DNA from: Shinella fusca
Lineage (GTDB): Bacteria; Pseudomonadota; Alphaproteobacteria; Rhizobiales; Rhizobiaceae
DNA length: 64,000 bases
Direction of reading: 5' to 3'
NCBI RefSeq assembly: GCF_014203155.1
Contig: NZ_JACHIK010000005.1
Coordinates: forward strand, 124,001-188,000
Below the pieces are notes generated by a model. The model was not told where the DNA came from. It did not search any database and was given only the letters and a program-made list of their open reading frames with translations. Below, in pieces: positions 1 through 9,122 of the stretch. Position numbers and translations under genes: made by a program. Every line of letters starts with the position of its first letter. The stretch's first letter is position 1.

Positions 1-95
1 ATTGGACCTTTCAGGGCCTTCCGGTTACGCCAAGGCGCTTGAAAGCATATCGTTTTGGTGATTGGCTAAACACCAGTCATAAGGGGAGCAATAAA

Positions 96-1055
96 ATGAA
101 GACTGCATCATCGTTCAAGACGCTGCTTGCCGCCGCCGCATCCGTTCTGGCGGTCGGCGTCGCAACGGCTTCGGCCGCCGAGGCGGAAAGCTGTGGCAAG
201 GTCCGTTTCTCCGACGTCGGCTGGACGGACATCACCGCCACGACGGCGACCGCGACCACCATCCTCAAGAGCCTCGGCTATGAAACGGAAGTAACGGTCC
301 TGTCCGTTCCGGTCACCTATACCTCGCTCAAGAACAAGGACATCGACGTCTTCCTCGGCAACTGGATGCCGACCATGGAAGCCGACATCAAGCCCTTCCG
401 CGACGACGGCTCTGTCGAGACGGTGCGCGAGAACCTCGAAGGCGCGAAGTACACGCTGGCGACCAATGCCAAGGGCGCCGAGATCGGCATCAAGGACTTC
501 AAGGACATCGCCGCCCACAAGGCCGAGCTCGACGGCAAGATCTACGGCATCGAGCCGGGCAATGACGGCAACCGCCTGATCATCGACATGGTCTCCGGCA
601 ACAAGTTCGACCTTTCCGGCTTCGAGGTCGTCGAATCCTCCGAGCAGGGCATGCTGGCTGAAGTCGCCCGCTCCGAGCAGGAAAACGCGCCGATCGTCTT
701 CCTCGGCTGGGAACCCCACCCGATGAACGCCAACTTCAAGCTGACCTACCTTACGGGCGGCGACGACGTCTTCGGCCCGAACTTCGGCGGCGCCACCGTC
801 TACACCAACGTGCGCCAGGGCTACACCACCGAATGCCCGAACGTCGGCAAGTTCCTGCAGAACCTCAAGTTCACGCTGGAAATGGAAAACCAGATCATGG
901 GCAAGATCCTGAACGACGGGCAGGATCCGGAAACGGCAGCGGCCGGATGGCTGAAGGCCAACCCCGCCGCCATCGAGCCGTGGCTTGCGGGCGTGACCAC
1001 CAAGGACGGCAGCGGCGAGGCCCTTGCAGCGGCAAAGACCGCGCTCGGCCTCTAA
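96..1055 (+). CDS. choX: Choline-binding periplasmic protein ChoX
   Basis: Periplasmic substrate-binding component of a choline ABC transporter. The ATG at 96 follows an AAGGGGAG ribosome site and gives 319 aa with a Sec signal peptide ending near AASA (residue 28); the frame extends upstream to 39 but without a signal-like start. The ligand residues known for Sinorhizobium ChoX appear at identical numbers: W43, D45, W90, Y119, N156 and W205 (aromatic box plus carboxylate). C33 and C247 could form a disulfide. It is the first gene of choXWV; a stem-loop separates it from choW. Choline imported here would feed glycine betaine synthesis and catabolism. Very confident of family and substrate. 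Confidence 0.96.
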   Translation: MKTASSFKTLLAAAASVLAVGVATASAAEAESCGKVRFSDVGWTDITATTATATTILKSLGYETEVTVLSVPVTYTSLKNKDIDVFLGNWMPTMEADIKPFRDDGSVETVRENLEGAKYTLATNAKGAEIGIKDFKDIAAHKAELDGKIYGIEPGNDGNRLIIDMVSGNKFDLSGFEVVESSEQGMLAEVARSEQENAPIVFLGWEPHPMNANFKLTYLTGGDDVFGPNFGGATVYTNVRQGYTTECPNVGKFLQNLKFTLEMENQIMGKILNDGQDPETAAAGWLKANPAAIEPWLAGVTTKDGSGEALAAAKTALGL

Positions 1056-1067
1056 CGGGCAAGACCA

Positions 1068-1100
1068 GGGCGGGAAGGAAACTTTCCCGCCCTTCTTCTT
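1068..1100 (+). terminator. Stem-loop between choX and choW
   Basis: GGGCGGGAA (1068-1076) pairs with TTCCCGCCC (1084-1092) across a 7-nt loop, followed by a T/C-rich run. It lies directly after the choX stop and before choW, so it is probably a partial terminator or 3' stabilising structure that raises choX mRNA over the downstream genes. The effect is inferred; the pairing is seen. Confidence 0.7.
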
Positions 1101-1205
1101 CCCTCCGGATACTGCAATCCCAGCGAAAACGTTCGAGCGGTTTTGCACCCGGATTTTCGGAAGCGTGAAGGCGCATCCTCAACCTCCAGCCAAGGGTCTG
1201 CTGCC

Positions 1206-2078
1206 GTGGATTGGCTCACCGTCTCCAAAATTCCGATCGGTCCGATCGCCAAGGACGCCGTCAACTGGTTGACGACGAACGGCAAGGGACTGTTCGATTT
1301 CCTCAAGGTCGTGCTTCAGGCCGGCATCGATGCCCTCCTGTTCCTGCTGCAGGGGCCTTTCATCGAGAGCGCGGGCGGCAAGCTCGCCTTCGCGCTCTTC
1401 CTCATCGTGCTCCTGACGGCGGTAAGCTGGCGCTTCCACCGCTCCATCGGCGTTGCCGCCTTCACCTTCTTCGGCCTGCTGCTCATCGTGAACCAGGGCT
1501 ACTGGAAGGAGACGACGGAAACGCTCGCGCTCGTGCTGGCGGCGACCGGCGTCAGCATGGTCGTCGGCGTGCCGCTCGGCATCGCGGCCGCGCGCCGGCC
1601 GTGGTTCTACTCGATCCTGCGCCCCATCCTCGACCTGATGCAGACGATTCCCACCTTCGTCTACCTCATCCCGGCGCTCATCCTCTTCGGCCTCGGCATG
1701 GTGCCGGGCCTGATCGCGACCGTGATCTTCGCCATACCCGCGCCGATCCGCCTGACGCGCCTCGGCATCATCTCGACGCCCCCGTCGCTGGTCGAGGCCG
1801 CCCAGGCCTTCGGCGCGACGCCCGGCCAGGTGCTGCGCAAGGTGGAGCTGCCCTACGCCATGCCGCAGATCATGGCCGGCCTCACCCAGACGATCATGCT
1901 GTCGCTGTCGATGGTGGTCATCGCCGCGCTCGTCGGCGCCAAAGGGCTCGGCGTTCCGGTGGTGCGCGCGCTCAACACCGTCAACATCTCCATGGGCTTC
2001 GAGGCGGGGCTGTGCATCGTGATCCTCGCGATCATCCTCGACCGGCTCTTCCGCTCTTCCGATGAAGGAGACTCCTGA
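1206..2078 (+). CDS. choW: Choline ABC transporter permease ChoW
   Basis: Inner-membrane permease (about 290 aa) of the choline transporter, ProW/OpuAB family. Several hydrophobic helices are visible, and the EAA loop that docks on the ATPase is at VEAAQAFGATPGQVLRKVELP. Start is uncertain: GTG at 1206, preceded by AAGGG, gives the family-like N-terminus (M)DWLTVSKIPIGP; an upstream ATG at 1143 would add 21 unconserved-looking residues. The stop overlaps the choV start by one base (TGATG), indicating translational coupling. Confidence 0.93.
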   Translation: MDWLTVSKIPIGPIAKDAVNWLTTNGKGLFDFLKVVLQAGIDALLFLLQGPFIESAGGKLAFALFLIVLLTAVSWRFHRSIGVAAFTFFGLLLIVNQGYWKETTETLALVLAATGVSMVVGVPLGIAAARRPWFYSILRPILDLMQTIPTFVYLIPALILFGLGMVPGLIATVIFAIPAPIRLTRLGIISTPPSLVEAAQAFGATPGQVLRKVELPYAMPQIMAGLTQTIMLSLSMVVIAALVGAKGLGVPVVRALNTVNISMGFEAGLCIVILAIILDRLFRSSDEGDS

Positions 2079-3121
2079 TGACCGATACCGTCGTCTTCAA
2101 GAACGTCTCCATCATCTTCGGGGACAATCCGCAAAAGGCCCTCTCGATGGTGGACGCGGGCAAGACCCGCGACGAGATCGGCGCGGAAACCGGCCTCGTG
2201 CTCGGCGTGGCCGACGCCACGCTCTCCATCAACGAGGGCGAGATACTCGTGCTGATGGGCCTTTCGGGCTCCGGCAAGTCGACGCTGCTTCGCGCCGTCA
2301 ACGGGCTTGCCCCGGTGGTGCGCGGCGAGGTTGAGGTGAAGGCCGGCGCCGGCTCGGTCAATCCCTACACGGCGACGCCCAAGGCGCTGCGCGATTTCCG
2401 CATGCACACCGTCTCCATGGTGTTCCAGCAGTTCGCGCTCCTGCCCTGGCGCACCGTCGCCGACAATGTCGGCTTCGGCCTCGAGCTTGCCGGCGTGCCG
2501 GATGCCGAGCGAAAGGCGCGCGTCGGCGAACAGCTCGAGCTCGTCAACCTCTCCAAATGGGCGGACCGCAAGGTCAACGAGCTTTCGGGCGGCATGCAGC
2601 AGCGCGTCGGCCTTGCCCGCGCCTTTGCGACCGGCGCGCCGATCCTGCTCATGGACGAGCCCTTCTCCGCGCTCGACCCGCTGATCCGCACGCGCCTGCA
2701 GGACGAGCTCCTGGAGTTCCAGCGCCGGCTGAAGAAGACCATCATCTTCGTCAGCCACGACCTCGACGAGGCCTTCCGCATCGGCAACCGCATCGCCATC
2801 ATGGAGGGCGGGCGCATCATCCAGTGCGGCACGCCGCAGGAGATCGTGAAGAACCCGGCCAACCAGTATGTCGCGGATTTCGTGCAGAACATGAACCCGA
2901 TCAACATGCTGACCGCCGGGGACGTCATGCAGCACGGCGCCTCCGACGGCAGCGGCGGCGTGACGGCGACCGCCGCGCCGACGACCCCGCTCGTCGACGT
3001 CCTCGACGCCATGGCCCGCACGCCCGGCAATGTCGGCGTCGTCGACAACGGCACGGTGATCGGCACGATCAACGCGCAGGACATCGTCAACGGATTGACG
3101 CGGCACCGCCGGCGCGGCTGA
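2078..3121 (+). CDS. choV: Choline ABC transporter ATP-binding protein ChoV
   Basis: ATPase of the quaternary-amine transporter (347 aa, ProV/OpuAA family). Walker A GLSGSGKST is at residues 61-69, Q-loop in VFQQFALLPWRT, signature LSGGMQQR, Walker B ILLMDEPFSALD, and the H-loop in FVSHDLDEA. The N-terminal 45 residues are the extended form typical of betaine/choline ATPases. Residues 280-347 form a CBS-like tail, which in OpuA-type systems senses ionic strength; whether that holds here is unknown. Last gene of choXWV, followed by a terminator. Confidence 0.95.
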   Translation: MTDTVVFKNVSIIFGDNPQKALSMVDAGKTRDEIGAETGLVLGVADATLSINEGEILVLMGLSGSGKSTLLRAVNGLAPVVRGEVEVKAGAGSVNPYTATPKALRDFRMHTVSMVFQQFALLPWRTVADNVGFGLELAGVPDAERKARVGEQLELVNLSKWADRKVNELSGGMQQRVGLARAFATGAPILLMDEPFSALDPLIRTRLQDELLEFQRRLKKTIIFVSHDLDEAFRIGNRIAIMEGGRIIQCGTPQEIVKNPANQYVADFVQNMNPINMLTAGDVMQHGASDGSGGVTATAAPTTPLVDVLDAMARTPGNVGVVDNGTVIGTINAQDIVNGLTRHRRRG

Positions 3122-3147
3122 CATCGGCCGGCGATCGGATTAGATAG

Positions 3148-3179
3148 GGCGGCGCCTCCATGCGGGGCGCCGCCTTTTT
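3148..3179 (+). terminator. Rho-independent terminator of choXWV
   Basis: GGCGGCGCC and GGGCGCCGCC arms followed by TTTTT, 26 bases after the choV stop. A typical intrinsic terminator. Confidence 0.88.
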
Positions 3180-3202
3180 ATCGACATACGGAGCCAGACA
3201 TC

Positions 3203-3967
3203 ATGACCGAGAAGGACAAACCGAGCGTTCTGCGCGTAACGGACGACGAGGCCCGCCGCCTTGCGCGCACCCTCCTGCGCTCGGCGCGCAGTTGCCCTCT
3301 CGCCGTGTTCGAGCCGGAGACGGGCTTTCCCTTCGCCAGCCGCACCCTGACCGGCACCGATACCGACGGCACGCCCGTCATCCTCGTCTCGGCCCTTTCC
3401 TTCCACACGCAGGCGCTCAGGGCCGATCCCCGCGCCTCGCTGCTCGCCGGCGAGCCCGGCAAGGGCGATCCGCTCGCCCATCCGCGCCTCACCGTCATCT
3501 CGATTGCCGAGGAGGTGCCGCGCGAGAGCGAGGCGCGCGCCGCCCTTCGCGAGCGCTTCATCCGCCGCCACCCGAAGGCGAAGCTTTATGTCGATTTCCC
3601 CGATTTCACCTTCTTCCGCCTCGTGCCGCAGCGCGCCCTTCTCAACGGCGGCTTCGGCAAGGCCTTCGTGCTCACGGCCGAGGACCTGCTGATCCGCTCA
3701 CCCGCCCGCAGCGCCCTTGCCGAGATGGAAACCGGCGCCGTCGAACACATGAACAGCGACCATGCGGAGGCCGCCGGCATCTACGCCCGCCACTATTGCG
3801 GCGCGAAGGACGGCGAATGGACGATCGTGGGGCTGGACGCGGCCGGGGTCGACCTTGCCAGCGGCGACAGATTGAAGCGGCTCGAATTTTCCCGCGAACT
3901 CGAGGAGGCCGGGGAACTTCGCGCCGAGCTTGCACGTTTGCTCCGCGAAGCAAGAGCAGCAGGCTGA
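3203..3967 (+). CDS. HugZ-type haem utilisation protein (split-barrel plus DUF2470)
   Basis: Cytoplasmic 254-aa protein with an N-terminal pyridoxamine-5'-phosphate-oxidase-like split barrel (about residues 15-160) and a C-terminal DUF2470 domain beginning at the characteristic HMNSDHAEA segment (about residue 180). Family members such as HugZ/HutZ bind and degrade haem for iron release. No haem uptake genes lie beside it, so the role in iron use is inferred from the domain pair only. Start ATG at 3203 follows a short spacer after the choV terminator. It could alternatively be a flavin or F420-type oxidoreductase relative. Confidence 0.82.
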   Translation: MTEKDKPSVLRVTDDEARRLARTLLRSARSCPLAVFEPETGFPFASRTLTGTDTDGTPVILVSALSFHTQALRADPRASLLAGEPGKGDPLAHPRLTVISIAEEVPRESEARAALRERFIRRHPKAKLYVDFPDFTFFRLVPQRALLNGGFGKAFVLTAEDLLIRSPARSALAEMETGAVEHMNSDHAEAAGIYARHYCGAKDGEWTIVGLDAAGVDLASGDRLKRLEFSRELEEAGELRAELARLLREARAAG

Positions 3968-4046
3968 GCAACCGGCGTTTTCGCGAAGACATCCGCCAGG
4001 CGGCGCCTATCGTTCCCGTAAGGCACCTGTCGCCATGCGTGCACCT

Positions 4047-4083
4047 ACCCCCATTTCTTGCTCTTGATGGGGGTGGGTTTGTT
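4047..4083 (+). terminator. Hairpin with T-rich tail downstream of the HugZ-type gene
   Basis: ACCCCCAT (4047-4054) pairs perfectly with ATGGGGGT (4067-4074), followed by GGGTTTGTTT. It probably terminates the preceding gene, although it also lies in the promoter region of the NolR-like gene. Confidence 0.6.
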
Positions 4084-4094
4084 TATATGCTAAC
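4079..4094 (-). promoter_or_regulatory. Possible NolR-type operator
   Basis: Read on the minus strand this is GTTAG-N9-AA, one base off the published NolR consensus (A/T)TTAG-N9-A(T/A). It sits about 60 bp upstream of the NolR-like gene, which would fit autoregulation. Such a short motif occurs by chance often, so this is a weak call. Confidence 0.3.
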
Positions 4095-4151
4095 AAGCGG
4101 ATTCACATAAAAACACATGATTTGAAGCGGAAACGCCCCAAGGAGTTTCAG

Positions 4152-4490
4152 ATGGACAAGATTTCAGACGCAGAACACGCGCAGGCCGAGATTGCATCCG
4201 ATTTCCTTTCCGCCATGGCCAATCCCAAGCGCCTCCTCATCCTGAAAGTGCTGGTCGGCGGTGAAATCGCCGTCGGCGCGCTCGCGGGCCAGGTCGGCCT
4301 CAGCCAGTCGGCCCTTTCGCAGCACCTGTCGAAGCTGCGCGCGCAGAATCTCGTGACCACGCGCCGCGATGCCCAGACCATCTATTATTCGAGCAAGTCC
4401 GACGCCGTCCTGACCATTCTGGACGCGCTCGACCGCATCTACAAGACCCCCGGCAACGGCGCTTCGGAAAAGAAGCTCCGCATCGCCTGA
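4152..4490 (+). CDS. nolR: NolR-like ArsR-family transcriptional regulator
   Basis: A 112-aa winged-helix repressor. ATG at 4152 is chosen because AGGAG stands 7 bases upstream; an ATG further upstream lacks one. The core (residues about 12-90, including SAMANPKRLLIL, VGLSQSALSQHLSKLRAQ and RRDAQTIYYSS) matches what I remember of rhizobial NolR almost residue for residue. NolR represses nodulation, exopolysaccharide and growth-phase genes in Sinorhizobium. ArsR metal-binding cysteines are absent, so a metal sensor is unlikely. Orthology to symbiotic NolR is probable but non-nodulating relatives also carry it. Confidence 0.85.
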   Translation: MDKISDAEHAQAEIASDFLSAMANPKRLLILKVLVGGEIAVGALAGQVGLSQSALSQHLSKLRAQNLVTTRRDAQTIYYSSKSDAVLTILDALDRIYKTPGNGASEKKLRIA

Positions 4491-4514
4491 CGGACGGAAA
4501 TCTTCGCATTTCCC

Positions 4515-4543
4515 ACGCCCCGGACCAGCGTCCGGGGCGTTTT
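4515..4543 (+). terminator. Rho-independent terminator after the NolR-like gene
   Basis: Perfect 10-bp stem (ACGCCCCGGA / TCCGGGGCGT) with a 6-nt loop, followed by TTT, 25 bases past the stop codon. Confidence 0.88.
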
Positions 4544-4665
4544 GCTTTGGCGCGGTTCCCGCACGCCCGCGCGGCCCCTTATTCGCCTTGACGGCCCGGG
4601 CCGCCTTGATAATTTGACCGACAGGTAAAATTCCCGCCTTGCAGCCGAAACCCAGGAGAGACCGC

Positions 4666-5991
4666 ATGTCCAACCGCCTCAATACCCCCAACGATCTGCG
4701 CGCCTTCTGGATGCCGTTCACGGCCAACCGCCAGTTCAAGAAGGAGCCGCGCTTCTTCGTCGGCGCGAAGGACATGTACTACACGACCCATGACGGCCGG
4801 CAGGTGCTCGACGGCACGGCGGGCCTTTGGTGCGTCAATGCCGGCCATTGTCGCCCGAAGATCACCGAGGCGATCCGCGAGCAGGCGGGCGAACTCGACT
4901 ACGCGCCCGCCTTCCAGCTCGGCCATCCCAAGGCCTTCGAGCTTGCCAACCGCCTCGTCGACATCGCGCCCGAGGGCATGGACCACGTCCTCTACACCAA
5001 TTCCGGCTCGGAATCGGTCGAGACCGCGCTGAAGGTGGCGCTCGCCTATCACCGCGCCAAGGGCGACGGCGCGCGCTCGCGCCTCATCGGCCGCGAGCGC
5101 GGCTATCACGGCGTCAATTTCGGCGGCATCTCCGTCGGCGGCATCGTCTCCAACCGGAAGATGTTCGGCACGCTGCTGACCGGCGTCGACCACATGCCGC
5201 ACACGCATTTCCCGGACAGGAACGCGTTTACCCGCGGCGAGCCGGAGCACGGCGGCGACATCGCCAGCGAACTCCAGCGCATCATCACCCTGCACGACGC
5301 CTCGACCATCGCCGCCGTCATCGTCGAGCCGGTCGCCGGCTCCACGGGCGTCCTCATCCCGCCGAAGGGCTATCTCCAGAAGCTGCGCGAGATCTGCACG
5401 CAGCACGGCATCCTCCTCATCTTCGACGAGGTCATCACCGGCTTCGGCCGCCTCGGCACGCCGTTCGCCGCGCAGTATTTCGACGTCAAGCCGGACATCA
5501 TCACCACCGCCAAGGGCCTCACCAATGGCGTGATCCCGATGGGCGCGGTCTTCGTGACGTCGGAAATCCACGACGCCTTCATGAACGGCCCGGAACACAT
5601 GATCGAGTTCTTCCACGGCTATACCTATTCCGGCAACCCGATCGCCTCGGCCGCCGCCCTCGGCACGCTCGACACCTACAAGGAAGAAGGCCTTCTCACC
5701 CGCGCCGCCGAGCTTGCCCCCTACTGGGAGGACGCCCTGCATTCGCTGAAGGATTGCCCGAACGTCATCGACATCCGCAATGTCGGCCTGATCGGCGCCA
5801 TCGAGCTCGCCCCGATCGCCGGCGAGCCGACGAAACGCGCCTTCAACGCCTTCCTCAAGGCCTACGAAAAGGGCCTGCTGATCCGCACGACCGGCGACAT
5901 CATCGCCCTCTCCCCGCCGCTCATCATCGAGAAGCGCGAGATCGACGAACTGTTCGGCAAGCTGCGCGAGGTGCTGCAGAACAACATCTGA
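4666..5991 (+). CDS. Omega-amino acid:pyruvate aminotransferase (class III)
   Basis: PLP-dependent class III transaminase of 441 aa. ATG at 4666 follows CCAGGAGAG. The PLP lysine is in TTAKGLTNG, the aspartate that holds the pyridine nitrogen in IFDEVITGFGR, and the phosphate-binding region near NSGSESVETALK. The closest described relatives are beta-alanine/omega-amino acid:pyruvate aminotransferases that convert beta-alanine or related amines with pyruvate to semialdehydes and alanine. Monocistronic as far as visible, flanked upstream by a terminator and downstream by a RIME-like repeat. Exact substrate not decidable here. Confidence 0.9.
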   Translation: MSNRLNTPNDLRAFWMPFTANRQFKKEPRFFVGAKDMYYTTHDGRQVLDGTAGLWCVNAGHCRPKITEAIREQAGELDYAPAFQLGHPKAFELANRLVDIAPEGMDHVLYTNSGSESVETALKVALAYHRAKGDGARSRLIGRERGYHGVNFGGISVGGIVSNRKMFGTLLTGVDHMPHTHFPDRNAFTRGEPEHGGDIASELQRIITLHDASTIAAVIVEPVAGSTGVLIPPKGYLQKLREICTQHGILLIFDEVITGFGRLGTPFAAQYFDVKPDIITTAKGLTNGVIPMGAVFVTSEIHDAFMNGPEHMIEFFHGYTYSGNPIASAAALGTLDTYKEEGLLTRAAELAPYWEDALHSLKDCPNVIDIRNVGLIGAIELAPIAGEPTKRAFNAFLKAYEKGLLIRTTGDIIALSPPLIIEKREIDELFGKLREVLQNNI

Positions 5992-6071
5992 GGCGGATAC
6001 GGCGCCTGCCCCTTACCCCGCCCCCTCTCCCCGCAAGCGGGGCGAGGGGACGTGCCACACAGTCCCTTCCT

Positions 6072-6154
6072 CCGTCATGGTCGGGCTTGACCCGATCATC
6101 CACGCGGCACCCGCGGCGGTGGATCCTCGGCTCAAGGCCGAGGATGACGACGGT
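6072..6154. repeat. RIME-like double-palindrome repeat, copy 1
   Basis: Two palindromes about 25 bp apart: TCGGG-cttga-CCCGA (near 6080-6096) and ATCCTCGG...CCGAGGAT (near 6123-6146), bounded by CCGTCAT and ATGACGACGG. Same layout as the copies at 22.4 and 57.65 kb, resembling the rhizobial intergenic mosaic elements (RIME). Lies between convergently untranscribed spacer of the aminotransferase and the next gene. Confidence 0.8.
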
Positions 6155-6234
6155 GGTTGAGGCGATGCAATGCGGCTCTTGCAAGTCCGCCCCGTTCAGC
6201 GCAATTGTGCGGCCACCACGACGAGGGCCAACCG

Positions 6235-7104
6235 ATGCCGACCTCCACCCGCATTGAAAACCAGCACCTCTCCATCGAGGTCTCCTCTCTCGGCGCCGAG
6301 ATGCAGTCGGCAACGACGCGCGACGGGGCGAACTGGCTGTGGAACGGCAACGCCGCCTTCTGGACGGGGCGCTCGCCGGTGCTGTTCCCCATCGTCGGCA
6401 AGACGCCGGACGATACGCTCCTCGTCGACGGCAGGTCCTATTCCATGGCGCAGCACGGTTTCGCGCGCCGGCGGGAATTCACCCTCGAAGCGGCCTCGGC
6501 GACGACCTGCCGCTACCGGCTGGAAGCCTCGGCCGAAACGCGCGCCGTCTACCCCTTCGACTTCGGCCTTTCCGTCGAGCATAGCCTCGATGGCCCGGCC
6601 CTCACCATTGCGGCAACGGTGGAGAACGGCGGCGAGACGCCGATGCCCTTCGGCCTCGGCTTTCACCCGGCCTTTCTCTGGCCGCTGCCGGGCGGCGAAG
6701 GCAGGCCGCATGTCGTCACCCTCGACAACGGCGCGGAGCCGCTACGCCAGCCGCTGGAAAACGGCCTGCTCTCGCAGGTCCGCGATCCCTCTCCGTTCGA
6801 CAAAGGCCGTCTCCTCCTCGCACACGATCTCTTCGAGCATGACGCGCTCGTCTTCCCCGAAGGCGCGGGCGACGGCCTCACCTATGCCGCCGAGGGCGGG
6901 CCGGCCCTCCGTTTCCATTTCGAGGCCCTGCCGAACCTCGCGCTCTGGACGAAGCCCGGCGCGCCGTTCCTCTGCGTCGAGCCCTGGCAGGGCACCGCCG
7001 CCGAATATGGCGGCGCGCGCGAACTGAAGGACCGGCCCTACACGACGACGCTTCCGGCCGGCGAAAGCAGGCGCTTTGCCTTCACCGTCACCTTCCCGGC
7101 CTGA
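6235..7104 (+). CDS. Aldose 1-epimerase family protein
   Basis: A 289-aa galactose-mutarotase-fold protein of the LacX/YeaD-like branch. The conserved region [13 protein letters not shown] (around residue 140) carries the family histidine, and the C-terminal [13 protein letters not shown] segment holds the catalytic-type glutamate. It presumably interconverts alpha and beta anomers of a sugar or sugar phosphate. The start at 6235 is chosen because upstream sequence in the same frame reads into spacer DNA. It stands 62 bp before adenine deaminase with no functional link apparent. Confidence 0.83.
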   Translation: MPTSTRIENQHLSIEVSSLGAEMQSATTRDGANWLWNGNAAFWTGRSPVLFPIVGKTPDDTLLVDGRSYSMAQHGFARRREFTLEAASATTCRYRLEASAETRAVYPFDFGLSVEHSLDGPALTIAATVENGGETPMPFGLGFHPAFLWPLPGGEGRPHVVTLDNGAEPLRQPLENGLLSQVRDPSPFDKGRLLLAHDLFEHDALVFPEGAGDGLTYAAEGGPALRFHFEALPNLALWTKPGAPFLCVEPWQGTAAEYGGARELKDRPYTTTLPAGESRRFAFTVTFPA

Positions 7105-7166
7105 ACATTCGCCTTTTCTCCCGCCGCAAGGCGGCTACAGTCGCGAAAAGGGAATCGGAGACTGCC

Positions 7167-8861
7167 ATGACCGACTTGGAACGCTTCATCGACCAGGGAA
7201 CCGGCCGCGAACCGGCCGATATCGTGCTGAAGGGCGGCCGGTTCTTCGACCTCGTGACGGGCGAGCTCGTCGCCTCGGACATTGCCATTTCCGGCGAGCG
7301 CATCGTCGGCACCTGCGGCGAATACCGGGGCCGCACGGAGATCGACATTTCCGGCCGCATCGTCGTGCCCGGCTTCATCGACACGCATCTCCACATCGAA
7401 TCCTCGCTGGTGACGCCGCACGAATTCGACCGCTGCGTGCTGCCCTACGGCGTGACGACGGTGATCTGCGATCCGCACGAGATCGCCAACGTGCTCGGCA
7501 CCGAAGGCATCCAGTTCTTCCTCGACAGCGCGCTGGAAACCATCATGGATATCCGCGTGCAGCTTTCGAGCTGCGTGCCGGCGACGCATCTGGAGACCTC
7601 AGGCGCGGACCTGCCGATCGAGCGGCTGCTGCCCTTCCGCGATCACCCGAAGGTCATCGGCCTTGCCGAATTCATGAATTTTCCGGGCGTCATCCACAAG
7701 GACCCCGTCTGTCTCGCCAAGCTGGAAGCCTTCCAGGGCGGCCATATCGACGGCCATGCGCCGCTGCTTTCCGGCAACGACCTCAACGGCTATCTTTCCG
7801 CCGGCATTCGCACCGAGCACGAATGCACCACCGCCGAGGAGGCACTGGAGAAGATCCGCAAGGGCATGCATATCCTCATCCGCGAGGGCTCCGTCTCCAA
7901 GGACTTGCATGCCCTGATGCCGATCCTCACCGAACGGCTCTCGCCCTTCCTGGCGCTCTGCACCGACGACCGCAACCCGCTCGACATCGCCGAGCAAGGC
8001 CACCTCGACTACATGATCCGCACCGCGATCAGCCACGGCCGCGCACCGCTCGCCGTCTACCGCGCCGCCTCCATCTCCGCGGCAAAGGCCTTCGGGCTTC
8101 GCGACCGCGGCCTCGTCGCCCCCGGCTGGCGCGCGGACCTCGTCGTCATCGACACGCTGGAGACCTGCAAGGCCGAGACGGTCTTCTCCGCCGGCCGCAA
8201 GGTGGACGACGCCCTCTTTGCCACCCGCAGGCCGGTGGAGCCCGTCGGCCTCGACAGCGTCAAGGCACGCCCCGTCGCCGCCGCCCATTTCGCCGTACCC
8301 GTCACGGACGGGGAAACGCCGGTGATCGGCGTCCTGCCGGGAAAGATCATCACCGAGCACCGCCGCTACCGCCTGCCGGCGAAGGGCAACCAGACGGCCC
8401 TCGACCTCGCGCAGGACATCATCAAGGTCGCCGTCATCGAGCGCCACGGCAAGAACGGCAACCACGCCAACGGCTTCGTGCAGGGCTTCGGGCTGAAGAA
8501 GGGCGCCATCGCCTCCACCGTCGGCCATGACAGCCACAATATCTGCGTCGTCGGCGTCAACGAGGACGACATGGCGACGGCGGCGAACCGCCTCGGCGAG
8601 ATCAAGGGCGGCTTCGTGGTGGTGGAAGACGGCAAGGTGAAGGGCGAGATCGCCCTGCCCGTCGCCGGCCTCATGAGCCTCGAGCCCTACGAGAGCGTGC
8701 GCGACACGCTCCACCACCTGCGCCACGCCGCCTTCGCCCTCGGCGCCACGCTCGAAGAACCCTTCCTCCAGCTCGCCTTCCTGCCGCTCCCCGTCATCCC
8801 CCACCTGAAGATTTCCGACAGGGGCATGGTGGACGTGGACCGGTTCGCGCTGATCGGGTGA
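7167..8861 (+). CDS. ade: Adenine deaminase
   Basis: Amidohydrolase of 564 aa converting adenine to hypoxanthine and ammonia in purine salvage/degradation. The metal-binding motif [10 protein letters not shown] is at about residues 70-79, followed by [12 protein letters not shown] and GHAPLLSG, and the C-terminal adenine-deaminase domain contains [16 protein letters not shown] and SVGHDSHN-type residues. Length agrees with family members (about 560-600). It lies far from the purine block at 27-30 kb but would supply the same route. Confidence 0.93.
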   Translation: MTDLERFIDQGTGREPADIVLKGGRFFDLVTGELVASDIAISGERIVGTCGEYRGRTEIDISGRIVVPGFIDTHLHIESSLVTPHEFDRCVLPYGVTTVICDPHEIANVLGTEGIQFFLDSALETIMDIRVQLSSCVPATHLETSGADLPIERLLPFRDHPKVIGLAEFMNFPGVIHKDPVCLAKLEAFQGGHIDGHAPLLSGNDLNGYLSAGIRTEHECTTAEEALEKIRKGMHILIREGSVSKDLHALMPILTERLSPFLALCTDDRNPLDIAEQGHLDYMIRTAISHGRAPLAVYRAASISAAKAFGLRDRGLVAPGWRADLVVIDTLETCKAETVFSAGRKVDDALFATRRPVEPVGLDSVKARPVAAAHFAVPVTDGETPVIGVLPGKIITEHRRYRLPAKGNQTALDLAQDIIKVAVIERHGKNGNHANGFVQGFGLKKGAIASTVGHDSHNICVVGVNEDDMATAANRLGEIKGGFVVVEDGKVKGEIALPVAGLMSLEPYESVRDTLHHLRHAAFALGATLEEPFLQLAFLPLPVIPHLKISDRGMVDVDRFALIG

Positions 8862-8889
8862 CGGATTAGGCTTTTCGCGCACGTCTCCT

Positions 8890-8910
8890 TTTCGTACAAT
8901 ACCTACGAAA
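8890..8910. promoter_or_regulatory. Inverted repeat in the toxin-antitoxin promoter
   Basis: TTTCGTA (8890-8896) and TACGAAA (8904-8910) are perfect inverted arms spaced by 7 bases, immediately before the antitoxin ribosome site. Position and symmetry suit an operator for autoregulation of the module by its antitoxin or complex. Confidence 0.55.
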
Positions 8911-8921
8911 GGACCATCGAC

Positions 8922-9122
8922 ATGACGAAACTCGAACAGATCGAAAAAAGCGTATCCGAGCTTAGCCCGGATGAGTTCGAACGCTTCTCCGCATGGTTCG
9001 AAGCCCTTCAGGCAGAGCGCTGGGATCGAGAAATGGCGGAGGACGTCGCCAACGGCACGTTGGATGAGCTTGCGGAGCTTGCCCTTTCACAGTTTCGCAG
9101 CCAACGGACGCGGTCGCTTTGA
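8922..9122 (+). CDS. Antitoxin of a small type II toxin-antitoxin module
   Basis: A 66-aa acidic, probably helical protein. The segment LSPDEFERFSAWFEALQAERWDREM followed by a NGTLDELAE stretch is typical of a common unnamed antitoxin family found with ParE/RelE-like toxins; it lacks an obvious ribbon-helix-helix. GAAAGGA precedes the ATG by 8 bases. Its stop overlaps the toxin start (TTGA, 9119-9122), the usual arrangement that ties toxin synthesis to antitoxin translation. Confidence 0.8.
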   Translation: MTKLEQIEKSVSELSPDEFERFSAWFEALQAERWDREMAEDVANGTLDELAELALSQFRSQRTRSL

